A stretch of 63,964 nucleotides of DNA from an uncultured Verrucomicrobiota bacterium (GCA_903848465.1 CAINGK010000212.1:1-63964), one strand, 5' to 3'; counted from the first letter of the stretch, positions 35,538-45,344 are shown. The notes: generated by a model not told the origin, from the sequence alone. Made by a program: numbers and translations.

Positions 35538-36709
35538 AAAAGACACTCGTTCTACTGCTTGTTCTGGCTCAAACCGCCTTCGCCGAGCCCCCCACACCCA
35601 ATGAGCAGGCGCGCTTCCTCGCCGGCATGCCTCAGGAAGGATCGTCGCTGGCCGGACTGGCCCAGCATGGAGATTTCAACTCGCATGCCAAGGACCTCGA
35701 CGCCACCTGGGCCGATGCCGAACAGCGTCAGCTCAATCCTATCCGCGAGTGGGTGCCGCTGGGCCTGCCGGAAGCTGTCAGCGACACCTCGCCGCTGCTC
35801 TACGTCTTCAGCGGTCCGGATTTTCTGCACGCGTACACGTTTTTCCCCAATGCCTCCACCTACGTCCTTGCCGCAGTGGAACCCGTGGGCCTGCCGCCGG
35901 ATGTGACGAAACTCAGCGAAGGTGAGCTCGGCTCTTCGCTGCGCAATCTGCGTAACACGCTCAATGCCTCCCTCAGCTTCAGCTTCTTCATCACGGCGGA
36001 CATGAAGAAAGACCTGCAGGCCACCAAGCTCACGGGTACACTGCCGGTGCTCTACGTCTTCCTGGCCCGCTGCGGCTGCTACATTCAAAGCGTGGAAAAC
36101 ATCTGGCTCGATGCCGAAGGAAAAATCGTCACCGACAAACCGACCAAAACCGCCGGTGCCCGCATCACCTTCCTCGGCGCCAAAGGCAAACAGCAGACGC
36201 TCTACTACTTCTCCACCAACATCGCGAGCTGGGCGCTCAAGCAGGACGCCTCCTTCCTGCGCTTTTGCGACGGGCTCGGGGTCATGAACGGCTTCACCAA
36301 GTCCGCCTCCTACCTCATGCACATGGATGAGTTCCACACCATCCGCGACTACCTTCTCACCCACTGCCACACCATGACGCAGGACGACTCCGGCATCATG
36401 TGGCGCGACTTTCCGCGCGAGACCTGGGACGTGAAAGCCTACGGCTGGTATCCCGGGCCGATCCCCTTATTCAAACAGCACTTCCAAGCCGACCTCGCTG
36501 AGTACTACCGCACCACCGAAGTCCCCTCCCTCCCCTTCGGCATCGGCTACCAATGGCGGCCCAAGCACAGCACGCTTATCTACGGCGTGTCCAAGTTGAT
36601 GATACGCAAGGCGATTCCGGTGGTGGAGCAGACGCCAGATGTAGCCCCTGGAGCACCCACTGCAACGCCTCCAGTTCCGGCTCCGAAAGCCTTGCCTGTG
36701 GCGCAATGA
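35534..36709 (+). CDS. Exported hypothetical protein
   Basis: The product has 391 residues from MKKTLVLLLVLAQ. A signal peptide (about 1-17, TAFAEP) is followed by a soluble region with SPLLYVFSGPDFLHAYTFFPNAS, LARCGCYIQSVENIWLDAEG and a Pro-rich tail. The start overlaps the permease stop (ATGA), so the genes are coupled. I do not recognise a family, though the mix of short helices and strands suggests an alpha/beta fold. Confidence 0.6.
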   Translation: MKKTLVLLLVLAQTAFAEPPTPNEQARFLAGMPQEGSSLAGLAQHGDFNSHAKDLDATWADAEQRQLNPIREWVPLGLPEAVSDTSPLLYVFSGPDFLHAYTFFPNASTYVLAAVEPVGLPPDVTKLSEGELGSSLRNLRNTLNASLSFSFFITADMKKDLQATKLTGTLPVLYVFLARCGCYIQSVENIWLDAEGKIVTDKPTKTAGARITFLGAKGKQQTLYYFSTNIASWALKQDASFLRFCDGLGVMNGFTKSASYLMHMDEFHTIRDYLLTHCHTMTQDDSGIMWRDFPRETWDVKAYGWYPGPIPLFKQHFQADLAEYYRTTEVPSLPFGIGYQWRPKHSTLIYGVSKLMIRKAIPVVEQTPDVAPGAPTATPPVPAPKALPVAQ

Positions 36710-36714
36710 GGCGC

Positions 36715-37710
36715 TCAACTTTTCGGAGTAAATAACAACTTCAGCATCTCCGCATCATTTGGCTTTGAATCCTTCGCCAGGCGCACGATGACGAGTTTCT
36801 GCGACGGCACGATGTAGAGCCGCTGGCCGTAGGAGCCGATGCAGGCGATGAGGTCGGCGGGAGCGGAGCGGCTGAGGCAGGCGTTGCGCCAGGACTGCTG
36901 GTGCCATTTTTTGTCGAGCATCGCCTCCGCATCCACCTCGTGGGCAGCTCTGTATTCGGCGGCGTGGTTGTTCCAGAAGCCGAAGGCAAAGGCGGCGTTG
37001 GCGCTGCTGCCCTGGAGCCTCATCAGCACCTCCTCGTGCTTGAGCATCCACGTGCCCAGCTCGGACCACTGGCGTGCCGTCTGCATGAAGCCCGCAGCGA
37101 GTAGCGGCGCGCCACGCTGATCCGGCAGGTAGCGCTGCGAGCCAAGACCGAGCGGTCCGAGCACCTTGCGCTCCAGGTAGCGCGTGGGAGTCTGTTTCCG
37201 CTGCAGCTTGCGTGCAAGCAGCTCATGAAACACCTGCAGCGCGGCGGGCCCATAGATGAAGGATTTGCCTGGAGTGGCCACAGACCCGGCTTTCAATGCA
37301 GCAGTAGTGCGGTCTGCAAACGTGTTTTCATGCAGTCCAAACATTGGCTCCAGCCCGTGGCTGAAATCGAGCAACTGGCGCACGGTAATGTTTTTTTTGC
37401 GTGGGTCGCCCTGCCATTCGGTGATGGTGTCGGACACGCGTTCATTCCACTCAAATAGGCCGTCCTTTTCCGCAGCGAAGGCAGTGAGGCCCCAGAAGGC
37501 TTTCGTGCCACTGTAGATGCGGTGCGGCTCGTATTTCGTGTGGCCGTTGGTGTAGGATTCGTGCAGAATTTTGCCATTCTGTTTGATCAGCAGCGCATGG
37601 CCGCCATGCACTGCGGAATAGGCCGCAGCGGCCTGAATGCCCTGCGCTGGCAGCGGTTCCGCTGCCGGAGAGGCCGTGAAAAAATGCAGAAATGCCAGCA
37701 GGGGCTTCAT
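36715..37710 (-). CDS. Serine hydrolase, class C beta-lactamase-like
   Basis: The product has 331 residues with a weak signal-like N-terminus (about 1-17). The SxxK motif is SGTK in RIYSGTKAFWG, supplying the nucleophile and base. The usual YxN is replaced by YGP (FIYGPAALQVFHELL). The third motif is not obvious. This group holds esterases, peptidases and beta-lactamase-like proteins. It converges with the exported gene to the left (5 bp gap). Confidence 0.8.
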   Translation of the reverse strand: MKPLLAFLHFFTASPAAEPLPAQGIQAAAAYSAVHGGHALLIKQNGKILHESYTNGHTKYEPHRIYSGTKAFWGLTAFAAEKDGLFEWNERVSDTITEWQGDPRKKNITVRQLLDFSHGLEPMFGLHENTFADRTTAALKAGSVATPGKSFIYGPAALQVFHELLARKLQRKQTPTRYLERKVLGPLGLGSQRYLPDQRGAPLLAAGFMQTARQWSELGTWMLKHEEVLMRLQGSSANAAFAFGFWNNHAAEYRAAHEVDAEAMLDKKWHQQSWRNACLSRSAPADLIACIGSYGQRLYIVPSQKLVIVRLAKDSKPNDAEMLKLLFTPKS

Positions 37711-37722
37711 GCGAGAGACTAC

Positions 37723-37772
37723 CCGAAAAATGACGAATGACTAAACCCGAATGACAAATTTAATCCGAATGA
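37723..37772 (+). repeat. Copy of a CATTCG-type dispersed repeat
   Basis: The stretch is built from the words GAATGAC and CCGAATGA in direct orientation. A similar stretch on the other strand sense occurs at 57711-57765. These look like members of one short dispersed element. Confidence 0.5.
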
Positions 37773-37863
37773 TACAGGCTCTCAACGCAAGGACCAGCAT
37801 GCAACTTGGTCATTTCAGCACGTGCCGGTGGACAAGCGGGCATCTCGCCGCATCGTCCGCCGC

Positions 37864-38535
37864 ATGCGCATTCTCCTTGTCGAAGACCAGGCCAAACTGC
37901 TTTCCTTTGCCAAGAAGGGGCTGGAGGAGCAGGGCATTCAGGTGGATGCCATCAGCGATGGCGATGAAGCCTGGGAAATGGCGACGACCGTGCCCTACGA
38001 CGCCCTGGTACTGGACATCATGGTGCCAGGGCGCGACGGCCTGAGCATCCTGCGCGGCCTGCGTGAAAAGCGCAACAACGTGCCGGTGATCCTGCTCACC
38101 GCACGCTCGACGCTGCCGGAAAAAATCGAGGGCCTGAACCTCGGCGCGGATGATTACATGACGAAGCCGTTCTTCGTCGAAGAACTGGCCGCACGCCTGC
38201 ACACCGTGGTGCGCCGCAAGGCGGGCGATTCCAGCCACCTGCTGCGTGTTGATGACCTCTGCATCAACCTGCTCGAACGCAAAGTCAGCCGCGCCGGTGC
38301 GGACATTGAGCTGAGCACGCGCGAGTTCGAATTGCTGGAGCACCTCATGCGCAGCCCCGGGCGCGTGTTTGGCCGCATGCAGATCTATGAGCATGTGTGG
38401 GGTTACAACATGGACCCCGAAACCAACCTCGTGGAGGTGTACATCCAGCGCCTGCGCTCCAAGATCGACAAAGATCACGACAAAAAACTCATCCGCACCG
38501 TGCGTGGCGTGGGTTATGCGCTGGGCGGCGGTTGA
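37864..38535 (+). CDS. OmpR/PhoB-family response regulator
   Basis: The product has 223 residues. The receiver domain (about 1-118) has the acidic pocket in LVEDQ, phospho-acceptor Asp in LVLDIMVPGRDG, Thr in LLTARS and Lys in TKPFFVEEL. The C-terminal winged helix (about 130-220) has STREFELLEHLMRSPGRV and TVRGVGYALG. No histidine kinase is next to it, so the partner is elsewhere. An in-frame start 14 codons upstream gives an unlikely basic extension; MRILLVEDQ is the family start. Confidence 0.93.
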   Translation: MRILLVEDQAKLLSFAKKGLEEQGIQVDAISDGDEAWEMATTVPYDALVLDIMVPGRDGLSILRGLREKRNNVPVILLTARSTLPEKIEGLNLGADDYMTKPFFVEELAARLHTVVRRKAGDSSHLLRVDDLCINLLERKVSRAGADIELSTREFELLEHLMRSPGRVFGRMQIYEHVWGYNMDPETNLVEVYIQRLRSKIDKDHDKKLIRTVRGVGYALGGG

Positions 38536-38580
38536 TTCAACTTCGCCGCAAGGAAATGCCACACGCCAAAGAGGCCTCAA

Positions 38581-39519
38581 ATGACATCCCATGATTGCCA
38601 ATCACCTCAGGCTGGCGCTACCTTGCCACGCATGATGAGCACTTCCGGCCCGACACCTCAGGGTGGCACCATCCGCCACGGACTGATGCTCGTCGTCGCC
38701 ATCGCTTTTCTCACCGTGATCGGCCTCGTGCTCCCGCAAGGCGACAGCGGCGAGGCATTTCGCGAGTGGTTCATGACGTCCGGACTGTTCCTGCCGCTTA
38801 TCATCACCCTGTGGGCCATCGTCATTGTCGAAGGCATCGCCGGTTTGTTTGTCATGCACGATGCGCTGCCTGCACGTCTCAAGCGCCTGCTGCTCACCGC
38901 ATTGCTGCCGCCGCTGCGCATGATCACCGCCAGCAGCAAACCGCGTGGCTGGCTCTGGCTGCCTGGCATCGGCTGGAAGCCCGTCGGCGAGGAGACTTCC
39001 GAACAGCTTGAGCAAAAGCTCGCTTTGCCGATGGTCATTCTCACACTGCTGGTGCTGCCTGTGCTGGGAGCTGAACTCGCTGGCGGCGAGACGCTAGACA
39101 ACCATCCGCGCATGGCTCTGGCCACGCACCTGACCACCTGCGTCATCTGGATCGGCTTCACCATGGAGTTCCTTTGGATGGTCGCCGCCGCTCCCAGCAA
39201 AGTGACCTATTGCCTCAAGAACTGGATCAATCTCGTCGTCATCCTGCTGCCGCTCGTCGCTTTCCTGCGCACGCTGAACCTCTTCCGCTTCACCCGCATG
39301 CTGCGCGCTGGTAAACTGCTGCGCGCCTACCGCCTCCGCGGTCTCTGGACCCGGCTCTGGCGGCTGGCGCTGCTGTTCAATCTTCTCGACCGCCTTCAAC
39401 AACGGGATACCAAGAAGTATTGCGCGATCTTGGAAAAGAAGATCGAGGATCTCGAAGAAAAACTGGCCGAACTGCGGGGAAAACTCGCGAAACAACGCGG
39501 AAAACTACCTCAAGAGTGA
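38581..39519 (+). CDS. Voltage-sensor-like membrane protein with coiled coil
   Basis: The product has 312 residues. Hydrophobic segments near 35-55, 65-95, 145-170 and 185-205 precede an S4-like segment (about 220-260) in which Arg and Lys recur every few residues (FLRTLNLFRFTRMLRAGK then AYRLRGLWTRLWR). The S3-like NWINLVVILLPL resembles the NWIDL of cation channels, but with Asn for Asp. No pore helix follows; instead a coiled coil (about 275-312, KKIEDLEEKLAELRGKL) ends the protein. This is like voltage-sensor-only proteins. It lies 45 bp after the response regulator, with GAGG before the ATG. A start at 38632 or 38635 is possible. Confidence 0.65.
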   Translation: MTSHDCQSPQAGATLPRMMSTSGPTPQGGTIRHGLMLVVAIAFLTVIGLVLPQGDSGEAFREWFMTSGLFLPLIITLWAIVIVEGIAGLFVMHDALPARLKRLLLTALLPPLRMITASSKPRGWLWLPGIGWKPVGEETSEQLEQKLALPMVILTLLVLPVLGAELAGGETLDNHPRMALATHLTTCVIWIGFTMEFLWMVAAAPSKVTYCLKNWINLVVILLPLVAFLRTLNLFRFTRMLRAGKLLRAYRLRGLWTRLWRLALLFNLLDRLQQRDTKKYCAILEKKIEDLEEKLAELRGKLAKQRGKLPQE

Positions 39520-39539
39520 TGTTCTGAGGCTTCCCCCGG

Positions 39540-39569
39540 TTGACACCCATGCAGTCAGAGTATTATAAT
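39540..39569 (+). promoter_or_regulatory. Consensus sigma-70 promoter, leaderless
   Basis: TTGACA (39540-39545), 18-bp spacer, TATAAT (39564-39569), both perfect boxes. The ATG of the next gene begins at 39577, only 7 bp after the -10, so transcription would begin at or within a base or two of the start codon. Confidence 0.85.
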
Positions 39570-39576
39570 TACCATA

Positions 39577-41067
39577 ATGCCTACTTCGGTTGTTCTCCCA
39601 CTGGCCAGACTGCTTTCCCGCGTTTGGTTACTTCCCCTTTTGTGCGCTGCATCGTCAGTTTTCTCCCAGCAACTGCCGCCCCAGGTCATTGAGCAGGCAC
39701 TTCGTGAATCTCAGTCGGCAGACCAGCGCGCCAAACATGACAACCTCCAAGCGGCTGCCAAATACTGGTACTCCAGCCGCAATCCCAAGCATCTCGAAGA
39801 CATGGACGATGCGCTGAAAAGCGTTCTGCCAGTGGCTACGCGCCTTTCTTCCTTCATCAAAGATTTCCAGACTTGGGAAACGGCACAAAAATACAAAGCC
39901 TACCACGACGCAGGAGCCATCCTGCTCGCTAAGGCCTACACCTGCCTCTACTTCGGCGATGTCAAAAGAGCCGCCCCGGCCATCGAACTCATCGAAAACA
40001 AGTTCCCCTATGCGATGATTTTGGCAGATGATCGCACTGTCACCTGGGTCCGCGATTCACTGCGCTACCACGAGCACTGCTGCATGCTCTATGCCGCCAT
40101 GAGCCTAGAGGTGGTGGGCAAAATTCATTTTCCTCATGAACGCGACGAGTTCGACGGCCCGCGACAACGCAAAGCCATCGAACACATGGCAGTGCTTCGC
40201 CTGCGCGAAGGCAACATTGAACGGCTGGAGCATTTTTTTAACGCGATCAATCGCAGCGAGTTGCAGACATCTGGGGGCGACTGGGCGCTCGACATCATCA
40301 TGGACGCAATGCGCCCGCTTGATCAAGATCTCCAAACAGAATCCGCCTGGCGCGAGATTCATGATGCCATCCTGATCTGGCAGAAGCAAAAGCCGACCTC
40401 CATCTTTGCCCGCCTCGCAGAGGCACGCTACCTGTTTAATTACGCACTCTTCAAGTCCCGTAATAACGGCTCATTTGCAAAAATCCGCCAAGTTTCCGAC
40501 CACGGTCTCGAACTCATGAAGGAGATTCCCAAGACCAGCCCCGCATGGTATGACACCATGATCCGACTACAGGCTATTACCGGACGTCCAGCAGAGGAGA
40601 TCGCACCAGTATTTCAAGAAGGACTGCGCAAATACCCTGACTATGCCCCTCTCGCCATCGTTCTTGGCCAGAGCTTCGTCAAAGGCGGGGAAACCGGTCG
40701 CCAAATCTGTGCCGCGATTCTCGAAGAACTTCAAACCACCTCTCAAGGCGGTCTCACTGCACAAATGCTGCGCAAAATCTACTTCGACGGCGATCTGCCT
40801 GGCATCCAGCCTCGTCTGAACCTCGACACCGTTGAGCGCGCCATTCGCGCCGCCGTGGTGCAATGGCCTGACAGCTATGAACTGCGCAGCGACCTCGGTC
40901 TGCTCGCCGTCACCATTGGCCGCCGCGAACTGGCTGGTGAAATCATGCACGGCATGCAGAACAAATGGTGCCGGAGCGCATGGAGAGGACGCGAAGACAT
41001 CGCGGTCATGCTCACCGCGTCACCCATTCCACCACGCGCCGATCCCACTGGCAAAACGACTTTATAA
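39577..41067 (+). CDS. Exported helical protein of unknown function
   Basis: The product has 496 residues with a signal peptide (about 10-30, AASSVFSQ). The rest is mostly helical with TPR-like stretches (LAKAYTCLYFGDVKRAAPAIELIE, LQAITGRPAEEIAPVFQEGLRKYP). No known domain is recognised. The start follows the consensus promoter so closely that the mRNA is probably leaderless. It converges with the gene at 41077. Confidence 0.6.
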   Translation: MPTSVVLPLARLLSRVWLLPLLCAASSVFSQQLPPQVIEQALRESQSADQRAKHDNLQAAAKYWYSSRNPKHLEDMDDALKSVLPVATRLSSFIKDFQTWETAQKYKAYHDAGAILLAKAYTCLYFGDVKRAAPAIELIENKFPYAMILADDRTVTWVRDSLRYHEHCCMLYAAMSLEVVGKIHFPHERDEFDGPRQRKAIEHMAVLRLREGNIERLEHFFNAINRSELQTSGGDWALDIIMDAMRPLDQDLQTESAWREIHDAILIWQKQKPTSIFARLAEARYLFNYALFKSRNNGSFAKIRQVSDHGLELMKEIPKTSPAWYDTMIRLQAITGRPAEEIAPVFQEGLRKYPDYAPLAIVLGQSFVKGGETGRQICAAILEELQTTSQGGLTAQMLRKIYFDGDLPGIQPRLNLDTVERAIRAAVVQWPDSYELRSDLGLLAVTIGRRELAGEIMHGMQNKWCRSAWRGREDIAVMLTASPIPPRADPTGKTTL

Positions 41068-41076
41068 ACCCCGCGC

Positions 41077-41757
41077 TCACTGCCCCAGGCTCAAATACTC
41101 CCGCACGGTGTGGTTCATCGCGCGCCGCGCGGGAGGGAAACATTCCGCCACTTTTTCGAAAGTCTCCTCCATGGCAAACTCGTCTGCCAGGACGTGCTTG
41201 CGGGCGGCATCGAGGTGGCTGACGACGACCTGCTCGTAGTAGTCCACGTCCGGGGCACCGCGCCGTGCGGCCCGGCGGTGCAAGAAGTCTGGGTAGAGGC
41301 AGGTGAGAACCAGGAACTGGTTGGCGCACTGCACATGCAGGAAGAACTTATGGTGGCGGCTCGCGTTCTCGATGGCTTCGAGATAATCCACGCTGTAAAG
41401 ACTGTCGATGCTGTGATTGATGTCCTCCGGTCCCTTCGTCGCTGTGCAGCCGAAGTCCGCGCAGACCACGGCCATGTAGTCTGCCACGGCGATTTCCTTG
41501 ATGCCGAACTCCTTGAGGGAGTGGCGTACCACGATGAAGAAGAACAGCTCGGGCGAGAGGATGGCCGCCTTGCGGGAAAGGATGGCGGCGTCGAAGAGCT
41601 TGTCGTTGTCGAGGATGATGGGCACGGCGTCCGGGTCGTCCATCATCGCCTTAAAGCCCTCTTTGCCACGCTCCGTCAGCGCCAGGGTGTCGCGGATGAA
41701 ATTCCAATCCGTCGGGGTAAAACGGAACCAGCAACCAGGGCGAGGAAAACGCGTCAT
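41077..41757 (-). CDS. Conserved cytoplasmic protein of unknown function
   Basis: The product has 226 residues from MTRFPRPG. It has no signal peptide. N-terminal FRFTPTDWNFIRDTLALTERG and central FFFIVVRHSLKEFGIKE, ADYMAVVCADFG suggest a compact helical domain. I do not recognise the family. An in-frame ATG 12 codons upstream is possible but less likely. It is divergent from rph (155 bp). Confidence 0.5.
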   Translation of the reverse strand: MTRFPRPGCWFRFTPTDWNFIRDTLALTERGKEGFKAMMDDPDAVPIILDNDKLFDAAILSRKAAILSPELFFFIVVRHSLKEFGIKEIAVADYMAVVCADFGCTATKGPEDINHSIDSLYSVDYLEAIENASRHHKFFLHVQCANQFLVLTCLYPDFLHRRAARRGAPDVDYYEQVVVSHLDAARKHVLADEFAMEETFEKVAECFPPARRAMNHTVREYLSLGQ

Positions 41758-41912
41758 AGAGATTAAGTTTGAGCTGTCACCTATCTTTAGCATAACGAAT
41801 GCCAGTTAATTTAAAGCTTTGGACGGAGGGCTCGCGGCGTTTGTTCAAACACATCATTGCCAGCTTATTATAAAAGGCTTTGGCGCGCCTCTTCTCCGTG
41901 CTAAGCAGCGTG

Positions 41913-42698
41913 ATGCCCAGAACCGACGGCCGCACTCCCGACCAACTCCGCAAAATTGAATACGTCCTCGACGTGGCCCCGCATGCTGCTGGCTCCGTCC
42001 TCATCGCCTTTGGTAACACGCGTGTGATTTGCACGGCGTGCATCAATGAAGAGGTGCCGCGCTGGATGAAGGTGCAGAACGTTAAAGGCGGGTGGCTCAC
42101 CGCTGAGTATTCCATGCTGCCCTATTCCACTCTCGAGCGCAAAGACCGCGAAAGCTCACGTGGCAGACCCGATGGCCGCAGCACAGAAATCCAGCGACTC
42201 ATTGGCCGCAGCCTGCGTGCCGTCGTTGACCTGGAAAAACTCGGCCCCCGCACTCTCTGCGTGGATTGTGACGTGCTGCAGGCCGACGGCGGCACCCGTA
42301 CCGCCGCCATCACCGGTGCCTGCATCGCCGTCGCAGTGGCCTTCAACCGCCTGCTGGAAAAGGGCAAGATCACGCGCCAGCCGCTCAAAAAGAAGATTGC
42401 CGCCGTGAGCGTGGGCATCGTGAAAGGTGAAACCCTTCTCGATCTCTGCTACACCGAGGACGCCGCCGCCGATGTGGACAGCAACATCGTCCTGACCGAA
42501 GACGGCGAGTTCGTCGAGATCCAGGGCAGTGGTGAAGAAGCGACCTTCACCGAGGCGCAGTTGCATTCCATGCTTGAATACGGCCGCAAAGGCATCAAGG
42601 AACTCATCACCATCCAGGACGCCGCCATCGCCAGCGCCATGAAGCCCGCTGAAGGCAAAGACCTGCAAAAGCTGGCTGAATTTTTCGGCAAACGCTGA
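41913..42698 (+). CDS. rph: Ribonuclease PH
   Basis: The product has 261 residues from MPRTDGRTPDQLR. RNase PH trims tRNA 3' ends by phosphorolysis. Motifs: RVICTACINEEVPRW, AEYSMLPYST, RSTEIQRLIGRSLRAV, the catalytic CDVLQADGGTRTAAITGA, and CYTEDAAADVDSN with metal-binding Asp. Length is standard with a slightly longer C-terminus. It is followed 10 bp later by the second decamer array. Confidence 0.95.
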   Translation: MPRTDGRTPDQLRKIEYVLDVAPHAAGSVLIAFGNTRVICTACINEEVPRWMKVQNVKGGWLTAEYSMLPYSTLERKDRESSRGRPDGRSTEIQRLIGRSLRAVVDLEKLGPRTLCVDCDVLQADGGTRTAAITGACIAVAVAFNRLLEKGKITRQPLKKKIAAVSVGIVKGETLLDLCYTEDAAADVDSNIVLTEDGEFVEIQGSGEEATFTEAQLHSMLEYGRKGIKELITIQDAAIASAMKPAEGKDLQKLAEFFGKR

Positions 42699-42707
42699 GG
42701 GCGGAAG

Positions 42708-42757
42708 TTTGCGATTGTTGGCAATAGTTTGCGGTGGTTTGCAGTTGTTTGTCCAAC
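42708..42757 (+). repeat. Second array of 10-bp repeats
   Basis: Five consecutive decamers on the plus strand: TTTGCGATTG, TTGGCAATAG, TTTGCGGTGG, TTTGCAGTTG and TTTGTCCAAC. They match the reverse complement of the array at 8762-8811 (its CAATCGCAAA is TTTGCGATTG). It lies between rph and the deacetylase-family gene, 16 bp before the latter's start. Confidence 0.7.
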
Positions 42758-42772
42758 CACTGTAAACTTCCC

Positions 42773-43708
42773 ATGACTGCCCTGCTTCTTGATTCGATCT
42801 ACCAGCAGCATGACCCAGGCCCGGGTCATCCTGAGAGCGTGAAGCGGCATGTGGCGATCACGCAGGCGCTGACGGATGCCGGGCTGGTGGGCAAGACACA
42901 GGCCATCGCGCCGCGTGCTGCGACCTTGGATGAAATCGCGCTGTGCCATGAGCGCGGGTACATCGCCCAGGCGAGGAAGGATGTGGAAGCTGGACTTGAT
43001 GACCTCAGCACTGGCGACACGGCCATCTGCGCCAGATCGTATGAGGTGGCGGTTCAAGCCGTCGGCGGTGTCTTGAATGCGGTGGATGCCGTGTTTGCTG
43101 GCAAGGCCAGGAATGCCTTCTGCGCTGTGCGGCCGCCCGGGCACCATGCACGACCCGCGCAAGGGATGGGCTTCTGCCTTTTCAACAACATCGCCATCGC
43201 CGCACGCCATGCGCAGCAAAAGCACGGCGCGCAAAAAGTCGCCATCGTGGATTGGGATGTACACCACGGCAACGGCACGCAGGACATTTTCTATGAGGAT
43301 GGCAGTGTGCTGTTTTGTAGCACTCACCAGAGCCCGCTGTACCCCTTTACCGGCCATGCCAATGAAACCGGCAGCGGCAAGGGGCAGGGCTGCACGCTGA
43401 ATCTTCCTTTCCCCGCACGCACGGGCATGAGCATGATCGGCGCTGCTTTCACCGACCGGCTGCTGCCGGCCATCGACGCTTTCAAGCCGGACCTGATTCT
43501 GATCTCCGCTGGTTTTGACTCCCGTATTGATGATCCCCTCGGCCAGTTTCGCCTAACCGACGATGATTTCGTCGCTTTGACAAAGCTCCTGCTCGAATCC
43601 GCGCAGAACCACTGCGAGGGCCGACTGGTCTCCATCCTCGAAGGCGGCTACAACATCCAGGGCCTCGCCAGCGCCGTAACGCATCACGTGCAAACGCTGA
43701 TTGGGTAA
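42773..43708 (+). CDS. Histone-deacetylase-family protein
   Basis: The product has 311 residues, the size of bacterial class II HDAC/acetoin-utilisation-like deacetylases. Zinc-site and catalytic motifs: RPPGHHARP, FNNIAIAARHA, VDWDVHHGNGTQDIF, SAGFDSRIDDPL and EGGYN. Substrates of bacterial members include acetylpolyamines and small acetyl-amides. The start ATG 42773 is the first after the decamer array. It could deacetylate an amine such as a polyamine. Confidence 0.92.
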   Translation: MTALLLDSIYQQHDPGPGHPESVKRHVAITQALTDAGLVGKTQAIAPRAATLDEIALCHERGYIAQARKDVEAGLDDLSTGDTAICARSYEVAVQAVGGVLNAVDAVFAGKARNAFCAVRPPGHHARPAQGMGFCLFNNIAIAARHAQQKHGAQKVAIVDWDVHHGNGTQDIFYEDGSVLFCSTHQSPLYPFTGHANETGSGKGQGCTLNLPFPARTGMSMIGAAFTDRLLPAIDAFKPDLILISAGFDSRIDDPLGQFRLTDDDFVALTKLLLESAQNHCEGRLVSILEGGYNIQGLASAVTHHVQTLIG

Positions 43709-43809
43709 ACAAACCCAAGTTTCGGCGGCGTTGACAGTTTATTTACACACACCGCTCTTGTCAGAGCACTGCTTTTCTGGTGCCATATAACAGCATTCCA
43801 AAAATCACC

Positions 43810-44814
<1,005 letters not shown>

Positions 44815-44830
44815 TCGCATTCGCTCCGGT

Positions 44831-45312
44831 TCGTCCTCGTCCTCCTACTCGAACTCGTCCTCGATCAAATCGCGCCGTTATGCCCACCACCCTCTTCGAC
44901 CACGAAAAGCTCGATGTTTACAAACTCGAACTCGAGTTCATCTCGTGGCTCACAGATCTCTTCGACGAACTGCGCGAAAAGAAGACTGCACGTCTGGCCG
45001 AAGTTCTCGAACAACTCGATCGAGCCAGTCTTTCTCAACTACTCAATACCGCGGAGGGAAACGGGAAACGCATCGGCCAACTCCGCGCCCGATTTTTCGA
45101 TGACGCCCGAGGTTCAACAACAGAGTGCGCGGCCTGCCTTGATGCCCTAGTGGCAAAAAGAGCATGTCTGCCAAATCGCACCGAGCAGGGGAAGGCGATC
45201 TTGGTGCGAATCGTGAGCATGCTGACGAAGCTGGTGGATCGATTCGATGATACTCCGGGGGCTGAGAGAGCACAGGAGTCGAGGACGAGTTCGAGTAGGA
45301 GGACGAGGACGA
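44831..45312 (+). mobile_element. S23 four-helix-bundle gene in a 34-bp inverted repeat
   Basis: A perfect 34-bp inverted repeat flanks the S23 gene: left arm 44831-44864, right arm 45279-45312, made of TCGTCC-type and TCGAACTCG units. The right arm is followed by one extra GGACGA unit. The unit splits the normally adjacent moxR and DUF58 genes. No transposase is encoded. A second, gene-less relative lies at 49526-49694. In 23S rRNA, S23 genes sit in intervening sequences with base-paired ends. Confidence 0.7.
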
Positions 45313-45344
45313 GGACGAAAATGGGAGGCTACGAACATGGCTGA
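44880..45344 (+). CDS. Four-helix-bundle protein (S23 / rRNA intervening-sequence family)
   Basis: The product has 154 residues. FDHEKLDVYKLELEFISW, LNTAEGNGKRIGQ, FFDDARGSTTECAACLDALVA and ILVRIVSMLTKLVDRFD are typical of the S23-type four-helix-bundle proteins first seen in 23S rRNA intervening sequences; the biological role is unknown. The last 25 residues (SSSRRTRTRT...) are encoded by the right inverted-repeat arm. The stop overlaps the DUF58 start by 8 bp. It is not a ribosomal protein. Confidence 0.9.
   Translation: MPTTLFDHEKLDVYKLELEFISWLTDLFDELREKKTARLAEVLEQLDRASLSQLLNTAEGNGKRIGQLRARFFDDARGSTTECAACLDALVAKRACLPNRTEQGKAILVRIVSMLTKLVDRFDDTPGAERAQESRTSSSRRTRTRTKMGGYEHG

Noticed and set aside
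44880..45344. Annotation as ribosomal protein S23
   Set aside because: The sequence matches the four-helix-bundle family from rRNA intervening sequences, whose name is a historical mislabel.
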